A stretch of 8,150 nucleotides of DNA, taken from an uncultured Ruminococcus sp. GTDB lineage: Bacteria; Bacillota; Clostridia; Oscillospirales; Acutalibacteraceae. Numbering within the stretch: the first letter of the stretch is position 1; the number at the start of each line of letters is the position of its first letter. This document shows, in pieces, positions 1 to 6,558 of this stretch. The notes beneath the pieces are model-generated. The model was given only the letters and a program-made list of their open reading frames with translations, ran no database searches and had not been told where the DNA came from. Where the stretch lies: the NCBI GenBank assembly GCA_902773155.1, contig CACYDK010000132.1:1-8150 (forward strand), read 5' to 3'. A program made the position numbers and the translations under genes.

Positions 1-278
1 AGAGCGTTATCGCGGCTATCGACGGAATTTCTCCGCACTACGAGCTCGTACTCACCAGAAAGAACTACACAGACTTCCTCGAGGTCAAGGTAGAGATAAT
101 CGACGCCGGCCTCCTCGACAACTACGGAATGATCGAGGACTTAAGAACAAGAGTAGTAAACAAGCTCCACACAGTGCTCGGAATCAAGGCCAAGGTGACC
201 CTCGTCGGCCCCAGAACCCTTAAGAGATACGAGGGCAAGGCGAGAAGAATCGTAGACTTAAGAAATCAGGAGAGTTGA
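1..278 (+). CDS. paaK: Phenylacetate-CoA ligase-like protein, C-terminal fragment (5' end outside window)
   Basis: The open frame enters from the left edge (first full codon at position 3) and ends at TGA 276-278, giving 91 visible residues. These match the small C-terminal domain of the PaaK family of AMP-forming aryl-CoA ligases. The tail LVGPRTLKRYEGKARRIVDL lines up with LVAPNSIPRSEGKAVRVVDK of the complete ligase at 2614-3924, including the conserved EGKA lysine (visible residue 79). That lysine is expected to contact the acyl-adenylate in this superfamily. The family activates aryl acids (phenylacetate, indoleacetate and similar) with ATP and CoA in the cytoplasm. The fragment is clearly diverged from the downstream ligase, so it is a paralogue rather than a recent duplication. 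It ends 3 nt before iorA, whose ribosome binding site lies inside this gene's last codons, so the two are co-transcribed. The adenylation domain is not visible, and exact substrate is unknown. Confidence 0.87.
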   Translation, partial: SVIAAIDGISPHYELVLTRKNYTDFLEVKVEIIDAGLLDNYGMIEDLRTRVVNKLHTVLGIKAKVTLVGPRTLKRYEGKARRIVDLRNQES

Positions 279-281
279 TTA

Positions 282-2015
282 ATGAAGAAGCTTATGATAG
301 GAAACGAGGCTGTCGCGAGAGGCCTTTACGAGGGCGGAATAAACCTCGTATCGAGCTACCCGGGAACTCCCTCGACCGAAATAACCGAATTTTTATCTAA
401 ATACGACGACATCTACAGCGAATGGGCTCCCAACGAAAAGGTAGCTATGGAGGTTGCCTTCGGCGCTTCTCTTGCCGGAAAACGCTCGGCCTGCTGTATG
501 AAGCACGTTGGTCTCAACGTCGCCGCCGATCCGCTATTTACGCTTTCGTACACCGGCGTAACAGGCGGACTGGTAGTATGCGTGGCCGACGACCCCGCTA
601 TGCACAGCAGCCAGAACGAGCAGGACAGCCGCCACTACGCCATAGCCTCAAAGGTTCCCATGCTCGAACCGGCCGACTCAGCCGAGGCGCTCGCCTTCGC
701 AAAATCCGCGTTCGCGCTCTCCGAGCAGTTCGACACACCTGTGCTTTTCAGGATGTGCACCCGCATGGCTCATTCCCAGAGCATCGTCGAGACCGGCGAC
801 AGGGAGGACTTTGAGGGAATCGCCTACGAGAAAAAACCGTGGAAGTACATTATGACTCCCGGCAACGCGATAAAACGCCATCCTTACGTTGAGGAAAGAA
901 CCAAGAAGCTCACAGAGCTCGCTGAAAACTGCGAGTACAACCGCGTCGAAATGGGCGGTACCGAGCTTGGAATAATCACCTCCGGCACCTGCTACCAGTA
1001 CGTAAAGGAGGTATTCGGCGACAGCGTGAGCATACTCAAGCTCGGTATGATCAATCCGCTTCCCGTAAACCTTATCAAGGATTTCGCCGCAAAGGTCGAC
1101 AGGCTCGTGATCGTTGAGGAGCTGGACCCGATCATCGAGACTCACTGCAACAATATCGGCGTAAAGGCCGAGGGCAAGAGCCTTTTCTCGAATCTCGGCG
1201 AATTCAGCCAGCAAACCGTAAGAGAAGTACTGCTCGGCGAAAAGCCCGAGACGGTAAGCGCGGACTCCCCCGTTCCGGTAAGACCTCCGGTAATGTGCTC
1301 CGGCTGTCCGCACAGAGGAATGTTCTACACCCTCGCCAAAAACAAAGTGACCGTGCTCGGGGATATCGGCTGTTACACTCTCGGCTCGGCTCCTCCTCTT
1401 GACGCTCTCGACTCCACGCTGTGTATGGGAGCCTCGGTGAGCGGTATCCACGGCTTCAACAAGGCCTCGGATAACTGCGGACACACCGTCTGCGTCATTG
1501 GCGACTCGACCTTTATGCACAGCGGAGTCACCGGACTTATCAACATCGCTTACAATATGTCGAACTCCACGGTCATCGTGCTCGACAATTCGATCACCGG
1601 TATGACGGGACATCAGCAGAATCCCACAACCGGATATAATATAAAGGGCGATCCCGCCGGAAAGATCAATCTTGAGGCTCTGTGCCGTTCCGTAGGGATC
1701 AACCGCGTAAGAGTAGTAGACCCCTACAACCTTGAGGAATGCGACAAGGCCGTAAAGGAAGAGCTCGCGGCCGACGAGCCTTCGGTTATCATCTCCCGCA
1801 GACCGTGCGTGCTCCTTAAATATGTCAAGACAGGCAAGCCGCTCAAGGTAAACTCCGACAAATGCAAAAGCTGTAAGCGCTGTATGAAGCTCGGATGTCC
1901 CTCCTTAAGCTTCAAGGACGGCAAGGCCTTTGTCGACCCGACCCTTTGCGTCGGCTGCGGAGTTTGTCCCCAGCTCTGTCCCTTTGGAGCGATTGAAAGC
2001 GAGGTAGAGGAATAA
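282..2015 (+). CDS. iorA: Indolepyruvate:ferredoxin oxidoreductase, alpha subunit (IorA)
   Basis: Catalytic subunit of the TPP-dependent, CoA-dependent arylpyruvate oxidoreductase: arylpyruvate + CoA + oxidised ferredoxin gives arylacetyl-CoA + CO2 + reduced ferredoxin, reversible in principle. It is cytoplasmic and works with IorB. In its 577 residues the N-terminal pyrimidine-binding domain has SYPGTPSTEI (25-34) and a likely TPP-activating Glu in NEKVAMEVAF (51-60). The TPP/Mg region has MCSGCPHRG (338-346), GDIGCYTLG (360-368), GDSTF (407-411) and LDNSITGMTGHQQNP (434-448). The C-terminal ferredoxin domain carries two 4Fe-4S motifs: Cys528/531/534/539 in the CxxCxxCx4CP spacing typical of IorA, and Cys556/559/562/566 in normal CxxCxxCx3CP spacing. 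Length and domain order fit intact family members. The ATG is preceded by AGGAG (268-272) with 9-nt spacing. Its stop codon overlaps the iorB start (TAATG), indicating translational coupling. The preferred arylpyruvate cannot be read from sequence. Confidence 0.96.
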   Translation: MKKLMIGNEAVARGLYEGGINLVSSYPGTPSTEITEFLSKYDDIYSEWAPNEKVAMEVAFGASLAGKRSACCMKHVGLNVAADPLFTLSYTGVTGGLVVCVADDPAMHSSQNEQDSRHYAIASKVPMLEPADSAEALAFAKSAFALSEQFDTPVLFRMCTRMAHSQSIVETGDREDFEGIAYEKKPWKYIMTPGNAIKRHPYVEERTKKLTELAENCEYNRVEMGGTELGIITSGTCYQYVKEVFGDSVSILKLGMINPLPVNLIKDFAAKVDRLVIVEELDPIIETHCNNIGVKAEGKSLFSNLGEFSQQTVREVLLGEKPETVSADSPVPVRPPVMCSGCPHRGMFYTLAKNKVTVLGDIGCYTLGSAPPLDALDSTLCMGASVSGIHGFNKASDNCGHTVCVIGDSTFMHSGVTGLINIAYNMSNSTVIVLDNSITGMTGHQQNPTTGYNIKGDPAGKINLEALCRSVGINRVRVVDPYNLEECDKAVKEELAADEPSVIISRRPCVLLKYVKTGKPLKVNSDKCKSCKRCMKLGCPSLSFKDGKAFVDPTLCVGCGVCPQLCPFGAIESEVEE

Positions 2016-2587
2016 TGGCAGTAAGTGTAATGATTGTAGGCGTAGGCGGACAGGGAAGCCTGCTGGCGAGCAAGCTTCTCGGAAATATTCTCACCGCCGA
2101 GGGCTACGACGTTAAGGTAAGCGAGGTTCACGGAATGAGCCAGCGCGGCGGAAGCGTTGTCACCTACGTAAAATATGACAAGGAAAAGGTTTACTCCCCT
2201 ATCATCACCGCAGGAGAAGCCGATTATATAATCTCCTTCGAGAAGCTTGAGGCTGCAAGATACGCCTCATTCCTCAAGAGCGACGGAAAAATCATCGTAA
2301 ACACCCAGCAGATCGACCCGATGCCTGTCATCATCGGAGCGGCCGCTTATCCCGAGAACATACTTGACGAGCTCACTTCAAAGGGCGTGTATGTCGACGG
2401 ACTCGACGCTCTCTCCTTAGCCGAAGAGGCAGGCTCCTCAAAGGCTGTAAACATCGTGCTGATGGGTCGTCTAGCCAAATATCTCGGGATCGGTTACGAC
2501 GAATGGACAGCCGCTATTGAAGCTACGGTAAAGCCGAAATTCGTTGAGCTGAACAAAAAGGCCTTCGACTTAGGCTACAACTACTGA
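2015..2587 (+). CDS. iorB: Indolepyruvate:ferredoxin oxidoreductase, beta subunit (IorB)
   Basis: Partner subunit of IorA, corresponding to the gamma domain of pyruvate:ferredoxin oxidoreductases. The 190 residues have the usual length. The N-terminal glycine motif GVGGQGSLLASKLLG (9-23) and the family signature EVHGMSQRGGSV (37-48) are both present, followed by NIVLMGRLAKYLG (146-158) in the C-terminal helical part. The start ATG shares its A with the TAA stop of iorA, so ribosomes finishing iorA probably reinitiate here to keep the subunits in balance. A moderate purine-rich stretch (GAGGTAGAGG, 2001-2010) precedes it. The gene ends in tandem in-frame stops TGA-TAA (2585-2590). The next gene, paaK, begins 26 nt later. 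Adjacency to IorA makes the assignment firm; substrate range (indole-, phenyl-, hydroxyphenylpyruvate) is inferred only. Confidence 0.95.
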   Translation: MAVSVMIVGVGGQGSLLASKLLGNILTAEGYDVKVSEVHGMSQRGGSVVTYVKYDKEKVYSPIITAGEADYIISFEKLEAARYASFLKSDGKIIVNTQQIDPMPVIIGAAAYPENILDELTSKGVYVDGLDALSLAEEAGSSKAVNIVLMGRLAKYLGIGYDEWTAAIEATVKPKFVELNKKAFDLGYNY

Positions 2588-2613
2588 TAACCAGTGTTTT
2601 ATGGAGGTAATCA

Positions 2614-3924
2614 ATGAAAAAATTCTACAGCCCCGAGATAGAGACAGCATCTCGCGGGGAAATCGAAAAGATCCAGAGCGAACGGCTTGTCAGGCAGGTT
2701 CGCCACGTATACGACAACGTTGAGCTTTACCGCAACCGTATGGACGAGGCCGGAGTAAAGCCCGAGGACATCAAGTCGCTCGACGACCTTACAAAGCTTC
2801 CGTTCACAAGCAAGCAGGATCTGCGCGATACATATCCTTACGGAATGTTTGCCGTTCCGATGGAGGACGTCACCCGTATCCACGCTTCCTCCGGCACGAC
2901 CGGAAAGCAGATCGTCGTCGGCTATACCGACAACGACCTTGATATGTGGGCTACGTGCTGCGCCCGTCAGCTCACCGCGGTAGGCGTTACAAAGAAGGAC
3001 AAGGTTCACGTATGCTACGGCTACGGACTCTTCACCGGAGGTCTCGGACTTCACGACGGCTCCCACAAGCTCGGCTGTGTTACCATCCCGGCCTCTGCCG
3101 GAAACACCGCCCGCCAGCTCACGATAATGACCGACTTCGGCTCAACCGTCCTCGGCTGCACACCGTCGTACGCTATGTACCTCGGCGAAAGCGCCGCCAA
3201 GGCCGGGATCGATACCAGCAAGCTTCCGCTTCGGGTAGGTATCTTCGGAGCCGAGCCCTGGACAGAGGAAATGAGACAGAAAATCGAGGAGAGCCTCAAC
3301 ATCAAGGCCTACGATATCTACGGCCTCACCGAAATCTGCGGACCGGGCGTAGCCTACGAATGCACCGAGCAAAAGGGTATGCACGTCAACGAGGACTATT
3401 TCATCATCGAGATAATCGATCCCGAAACCGGCGAGCACGTTAAGGACGGCGAAAAGGGCGAGATCGTATTCACATGTATCAAAAAGGAGGCCTTTCCGCT
3501 CATCCGCTTCCGCACAAAGGATATCGGCGTTATCACTCACGAAAAGTGCTCCTGCGGACGCACCTTTGTAAGAATGAGCAAGCCTATGGGTCGTGTGGAC
3601 GATATGCTTATTGTCCGCGGCGTAAACCTCTTCCCGAGCCAGATCGAGGCCGTTCTGCTCAAGGAAGGCCACAGCCCGAACTACCAGATCGTCGTAGACC
3701 GTCAGGGAAGCCTCGACCAGATCGAGGTACGTATCGAGATGGAGGACGAGCAGTTCCTCGACACCACCTCGAAGATCACAAAAACCGAGAAGGAGCTTCA
3801 GGAGAAGTTCAAATCCGCTCTCGGTATCAAGCCAAAGGTTAGACTCGTCGCGCCGAACTCGATTCCGCGCTCGGAGGGCAAGGCCGTACGAGTTGTTGAT
3901 AAACGTCACGTTTACGGAAACTGA
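2614..3924 (+). CDS. paaK: Phenylacetate-CoA ligase-type aryl-CoA ligase (complete)
   Basis: AMP-forming aryl-CoA ligase: aryl acid + ATP + CoA gives aryl-CoA + AMP + PPi, via an acyl-adenylate, in the cytoplasm. The 436 residues equal the usual PaaK length. Visible motifs in order are the P-loop-like ASSGTTGK (91-98), YGLTE (236-240) of the adenylation core, RFRTKD (298-303), a CxC pair in KCSCGR (311-316), the hinge region GRVDD (326-330) with VRGVNLFP (334-341), and the C-terminal EGKA with Lys423. All positions expected to be catalytic are present. The ATG is preceded by GGAGGT (2603-2608), 5 nt upstream. It lies 26 nt after iorB and 17 nt before the tandem-ACT gene, so it belongs to the same operon. 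It is the second ligase here; the first ends at 278. In the oxidative direction such ligases may run backwards to conserve ATP; in the reductive direction they prime arylacetates for IorAB. Exact substrate is undetermined. Confidence 0.94.
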   Translation: MKKFYSPEIETASRGEIEKIQSERLVRQVRHVYDNVELYRNRMDEAGVKPEDIKSLDDLTKLPFTSKQDLRDTYPYGMFAVPMEDVTRIHASSGTTGKQIVVGYTDNDLDMWATCCARQLTAVGVTKKDKVHVCYGYGLFTGGLGLHDGSHKLGCVTIPASAGNTARQLTIMTDFGSTVLGCTPSYAMYLGESAAKAGIDTSKLPLRVGIFGAEPWTEEMRQKIEESLNIKAYDIYGLTEICGPGVAYECTEQKGMHVNEDYFIIEIIDPETGEHVKDGEKGEIVFTCIKKEAFPLIRFRTKDIGVITHEKCSCGRTFVRMSKPMGRVDDMLIVRGVNLFPSQIEAVLLKEGHSPNYQIVVDRQGSLDQIEVRIEMEDEQFLDTTSKITKTEKELQEKFKSALGIKPKVRLVAPNSIPRSEGKAVRVVDKRHVYGN

Positions 3925-3941
3925 TTTAAGGAGGTTTTGTT

Positions 3942-4370
3942 ATGATCAAACAGTTATCCATTTTTGCGTCTAACGAGCCCGGCCAGATGGTCAAGGTTAC
4001 AGACGCGCTTTCCGCCGCCGATATCGACATCCGCGCTATGAGCGTAGCGGACACTCAGGAGTTCGGAATCCTTCGCCTTATCGTCAGCGACAGCGAAAAA
4101 GGCCGCGACGCTCTTAAGAGCAAAAACTGCGTCGTTTCGATCACTGAGGTAATCGGAATCAAGGTTCCCGACCGTCCGGGTTCTCTCGCGAAGAGCCTTA
4201 AGCTCCTCGCCGACAACGACATCAACCTTGAGTATATGTACGCCTTCATCACGATCTCTAAGGAGTACGCTTATGTCGTTATCCGCGTACAGGATACCGA
4301 GACCGCCGAAAAGATCCTTCTCGAAAACGGCGTAGAGCTCGTTACACAGCAGGATATAGACAATCTTTAA
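3942..4370 (+). CDS. Tandem ACT-domain protein, probable amino acid-sensing regulator
   Basis: A 142-residue protein made of two ACT domains and nothing else. ACT1 spans about 3-66 with NEPGQMVKVTDALSAADIDI (11-30), and ACT2 about 70-138 with DRPGSLAKSLKLLADNDINL (77-96). The glycines after the first strand (Gly14, Gly80) and the following helix form the usual small-ligand site. Stand-alone tandem-ACT proteins (COG4747-like) commonly sit beside paaK genes in anaerobes, but their function is not established. No DNA-binding or enzymatic domain is present. A role in sensing an aromatic amino acid and modulating the ligase or the oxidoreductase is inference from context. A strong AAGGAGG (3928-3934) precedes the ATG by 7 nt. 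It ends with in-frame tandem stops TAA-TGA (4368-4373), directly before the operon terminator. It is not a convincing IlvN, which has one ACT domain plus a different C-terminal domain. Confidence 0.9.
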   Translation: MIKQLSIFASNEPGQMVKVTDALSAADIDIRAMSVADTQEFGILRLIVSDSEKGRDALKSKNCVVSITEVIGIKVPDRPGSLAKSLKLLADNDINLEYMYAFITISKEYAYVVIRVQDTETAEKILLENGVELVTQQDIDNL

Positions 4371-4375
4371 TGAAC

Positions 4376-4430
4376 AGAGCTGTGAAGAAATGAGGTTCAA
4401 AGCTTCATTCTTCACAGCTTTTTGTTTTTT
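4376..4430 (+). terminator. Rho-independent terminator of the ior/paaK/ACT operon
   Basis: The left arm begins AGCTGTGAAGAA at 4378 and pairs with the right arm TTCTTCACAGCT ending at 4419. The helix continues inward through ATGA/TCAT-type pairing with a single-base bulge. A T-rich tract TTTTTGTTTTTT (4419-4430) follows directly. This is a canonical intrinsic terminator placed right after the ACT gene and ahead of the azlC promoter. Confidence 0.9.
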
Positions 4431-4443
4431 AGCGCCGCCGCTC

Positions 4444-4472
4444 TTGAAAGCGCCCTTGCGGTGTGATATAAT
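4444..4472 (+). promoter_or_regulatory. Sigma-70-type promoter for azlCD
   Basis: The -35 box TTGAAA (4444-4449) and a perfect -10 box TATAAT (4467-4472) are separated by 17 nt. The -10 is extended by TGA directly upstream (4464-4466, TGnTATAAT form). Transcription would start near 4479-4481, giving a leader of about 25 nt before the likely azlC start. No riboswitch or attenuator can fit in so short a leader, so any control should act at the promoter itself. Confidence 0.83.
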
Positions 4473-4505
4473 AAGTCCCGAATCTGCCGAAAAGGGATGG
4501 CTTCT

Positions 4506-5198
4506 GTGTTAAAGGCAATTAGAATAACATTCAAATACTCCCTGCCCGTGTTGTTCGGGTATATTCCGCTTGGTATGGCGTTCGGGTTTCTTTTGCGCTC
4601 GGCGGGCTACGGGCCGCTCTGGGCGTTTGTAATGAGCGTCGTGATCTTCGGCGGAACGGCTCAATACCTGATCGTGGGGCTCTTGTCCGCGGGAGCCTCC
4701 GTGCCCCAGGTTGCGCTGATGACCTTTCTTCTGCATTTCCGCCACATATTCTACGGGGTTTCGACCATCCCCAAGTTTCGCGGGATAGGCGCGGTAAAAT
4801 GGTACCTTATGTTTGGGCTCACGGACGAAACCTACGCGCTCATCGCGACCGAGGAGGTTCCGAAGGGGCTTACCAAAACTCAGTTTTATACGGCGCTTAC
4901 CGCGCTTAATCACTCCTACTGGATAATCGGCGGAGTACTGGGCGCGTCGCTCGGCTCGCTGATAAACATAAACACCAAGGGTATGGACTTTGTTATGACC
5001 GCGCTTTTTACCGTGCTCGTTGTGGAGCAGTGGAAGGCTCACAAGATCCACCTTCCGGCGTTTCTGGGCTTTGGAGTAACTATAGCGGCTCTGCTCGTTT
5101 TCGGGGCGGACAACTTTCTTGTGCCCGCGCTCATTGTGATAACCGCCGTTCTGCTTATAATCAGACCATATCTCGAGAACAAGGAGGCGCGGCTGTGA
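4506..5198 (+). CDS. azlC: AzlC-family branched-chain amino acid exporter, large subunit
   Basis: Polytopic membrane protein of the AzlC/LIV-E family, which with the small AzlD subunit exports branched-chain amino acids (family knowledge; substrate here inferred). Motifs numbered from the GTG start: GYIPLGMAFG (18-27), FGGTAQY (48-54), HFRHIFYG (77-84), FGLTDETYAL (103-112) and LNHSYWIIG (134-142). Hydrophobic segments lie near 11-30, 38-60, 67-85, 134-154, 161-177, 185-200 and 204-220. The length of about 230 residues is normal. Start choice: an ATG at 4497 would abut the only Shine-Dalgarno-like bases (AAGGG, 4492-4496) with no spacer, whereas GTG 4506 sits 9 nt downstream of them, so GTG is preferred; the ATG would add three residues. 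The stop overlaps the azlD start (GTGA). It has its own promoter and follows a terminator, so it is separate from the ior/paaK operon. Confidence 0.9.
   Translation: MLKAIRITFKYSLPVLFGYIPLGMAFGFLLRSAGYGPLWAFVMSVVIFGGTAQYLIVGLLSAGASVPQVALMTFLLHFRHIFYGVSTIPKFRGIGAVKWYLMFGLTDETYALIATEEVPKGLTKTQFYTALTALNHSYWIIGGVLGASLGSLININTKGMDFVMTALFTVLVVEQWKAHKIHLPAFLGFGVTIAALLVFGADNFLVPALIVITAVLLIIRPYLENKEARL
5181..5187 (+). promoter_or_regulatory. Ribosome binding site that fixes the azlD start
   Basis: AAGGAGG at 5181-5187, inside the end of azlC, lies 7 nt before GTG 5195. It shows that azlD starts at this GTG. The longer in-frame extension back to 5030 overlaps azlC and is not expected to be translated. 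Confidence 0.8.
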
Positions 5199-5530
5199 GC
5201 GATTTTATGTCCTCTGTGCTTATTATCGCGACTATGTCCGTGGTAACTATACTGCTGCGCGTGCTGCCGTTTATCATCTTTGACCGCGCTGACCGCGAGG
5301 TTCCGGGGTGGATCAGGTTTCTCGGAAAATACCTGCCCCCGGCGCTGATGAGCATGCTGATAATCTACTGCTTGAGAGGCCTGAGCTTTACAGCCTCTCC
5401 CTACGGTATACCGGAGCTCCTTTGCATAGCTTTGGCGGCAGGGCTCCATATCTGGAAGGGCAACGTGCTTTTGAGCATCGGCGTCAGCACCGTGCTCTAT
5501 ATGGTTTTGGTTCAGGCGGTATTCGCATAA
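5195..5530 (+). CDS. azlD: AzlD-family branched-chain amino acid exporter, small subunit
   Basis: A 111-residue integral membrane protein of the AzlD family, obligate partner of AzlC. The signature VVTILLRVLPFIIFDR (16-31) followed by LGKYLPPALMSMLIIYCLRG (43-62) is characteristic. Four hydrophobic segments are visible at about 5-28, 44-61, 71-86 and 90-109. The GTG start overlaps the azlC TGA by three bases and has an excellent upstream AAGGAGG, so the pair is translationally coupled. A longer open frame from 5030 exists, but its first 55 residues are out-of-frame azlC sequence without membrane character. No terminator separates azlD from the next promoter 4 nt downstream of the stop, so some read-through into the glycosyltransferase is possible. 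Confidence 0.9.
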   Translation: MSDFMSSVLIIATMSVVTILLRVLPFIIFDRADREVPGWIRFLGKYLPPALMSMLIIYCLRGLSFTASPYGIPELLCIALAAGLHIWKGNVLLSIGVSTVLYMVLVQAVFA

Positions 5531-5534
5531 TTTG

Positions 5535-5563
5535 TTGACATATTCCGATAATAAGTGTAAAAT
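5535..5563 (+). promoter_or_regulatory. Sigma-70-type promoter for the GT2 glycosyltransferase
   Basis: A perfect -35 box TTGACA (5535-5540), a 17-nt spacer, and a -10 box TAAAAT (5558-5563, one mismatch to consensus). The expected transcription start is near 5570, leaving a leader of about 32 nt. A dyad, TTGTC-TTT-GACAA (5568-5580), covers the predicted start point and could be an operator. The ribosome binding site is GAAGG (5591-5595), 6 nt before the ATG. Confidence 0.8.
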
Positions 5564-5601
5564 TAGTTTGTCTTTGACAATACATTACATGAAGGTAAAA
5601 A

Positions 5602-6558
5602 ATGAAACTCTCTTTAATTGTTCCCTGCTACAACGAGCAGGATAACGTGGAGCTCTTCTACGAGGAAACTGTCAAGGCCTTTAAAGACGTCGCCTACGAC
5701 TACGAATTTGTTTTTGTAAACGACGGAAGCTCCGACAAAACCCTCGAAAAGCTACGCAAGCTATACAACGAAAAAACCGAAAGCAATATAACCGTGGTGT
5801 CTTTCTCCCGAAACTTCGGCAAGGAAAGCGCTATTTACGCCGGTATAAAAAATTCTAAGGGCGACTACCTTTCGCTTATCGACGCCGATCTGCAGCAGCG
5901 TCCCGAGGTCGTACTGGAGATGATGGATATTCTTGCTGAGGAGCCCGAGTACGACTGCGTTACCGCCTATCAGGACAAGCGCAAGGAAGGCTCGGTAATG
6001 ACGGGCTTCAAGAGCGGCTTTTACCGCCTTATCAACCGCTTAAGCGAGGTAAAGCTGCACGCCGACGCGTCGGATTTCAGAACCTTTACGCGAAATGTGG
6101 CGGACGCTATCCTCGAGCTAAGCGAGTATCACCGCTTTTCAAAGGGCATTTTCAGCTGGATCGGCTTCAACGTAAAGTACATCCCCTACGAGGTTCAGCA
6201 GCGCAACGCCGGAGAGAGCAAATGGGGCTTCAGAAAGCTGGTCAAATACGCCCTTGAGGGCATATCGGCCTTCTCGACAAAGCCGCTCAAAATGGCGATC
6301 TACCTTGGGCTTTTCACGGCGTTTATGGCGATACTGTATCTTATAGTCGTAGTAATCCAGCGTCTTTTCTTCAATACGGCCGTCAGCGGTTACGCTACGA
6401 TAGTCGTTCTTATACTTTTGCTCGGCGGAATACAGCTGTTCTGTATCGGCCTTATAGGCTCCTATCTCGCGAAAACCTATATCCAGAGCAAGCGCCGACC
6501 GATATATATAGCTAAGGAAATCCTAAAAAGAGAAACAAAAGAAAAAACGGACAGATAA
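5602..6558 (+). CDS. GT2 polyprenyl-phosphate glycosyltransferase (GtrB/DPM1-like)
   Basis: Transfers a sugar from a nucleotide sugar to a polyprenyl phosphate at the cytoplasmic membrane face, supplying lipid-linked sugar for modifying wall or surface polymers (family role; sugar and acceptor unknown). Of 318 residues, about 1-220 form the GT-A domain: VPCYNEQDN (7-15), NDGSSDKT (40-47), SRNFGKESAIYAG (69-81), the DXD motif Asp94-Ala-Asp96 followed by LQQRP, DASDFR (155-160), HRFSKG (177-182) and RNAGESKWG (201-209). Two C-terminal membrane helices are at about 229-252 and 263-290, followed by a basic tail (KRRPIYIAKEILKRETKEK). This architecture matches GtrB, CsbB and YkcC-type enzymes. It is monocistronic, with its own promoter and terminator; no GtrA-like flippase or polymer gene is adjacent, so pathway placement stays open. 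Confidence 0.92.
   Translation: MKLSLIVPCYNEQDNVELFYEETVKAFKDVAYDYEFVFVNDGSSDKTLEKLRKLYNEKTESNITVVSFSRNFGKESAIYAGIKNSKGDYLSLIDADLQQRPEVVLEMMDILAEEPEYDCVTAYQDKRKEGSVMTGFKSGFYRLINRLSEVKLHADASDFRTFTRNVADAILELSEYHRFSKGIFSWIGFNVKYIPYEVQQRNAGESKWGFRKLVKYALEGISAFSTKPLKMAIYLGLFTAFMAILYLIVVVIQRLFFNTAVSGYATIVVLILLLGGIQLFCIGLIGSYLAKTYIQSKRRPIYIAKEILKRETKEKTDR

Noticed and set aside
678..1613. 311-residue minus-strand open frame opposite iorA
   Set aside because: It lies wholly antisense to a gene with unmistakable TPP motifs, has no recognisable domain, and is the usual by-product of GC-rich codon use.
3142..3909. 255-residue minus-strand open frame opposite paaK
   Set aside because: Antisense shadow of a complete, motif-bearing ligase; no ribosome binding site or family resemblance seen.
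4431..4505. Riboswitch or T-box leader upstream of azlC
   Set aside because: With the promoter at 4444-4472, the leader is only about 25 nt, too short for such an element.
5030..5194. N-terminal extension of azlD to an upstream ATG
   Set aside because: The added residues are out-of-frame azlC sequence, lack membrane character, and the strong AAGGAGG at 5181 points to GTG 5195.
5574..5602. Second TTGACA (5574-5579) as another promoter for the glycosyltransferase
   Set aside because: A 17-nt spacer would put the -10 on the start codon, leaving no leader or ribosome binding site; it is better explained as half of the dyad at 5568-5580.
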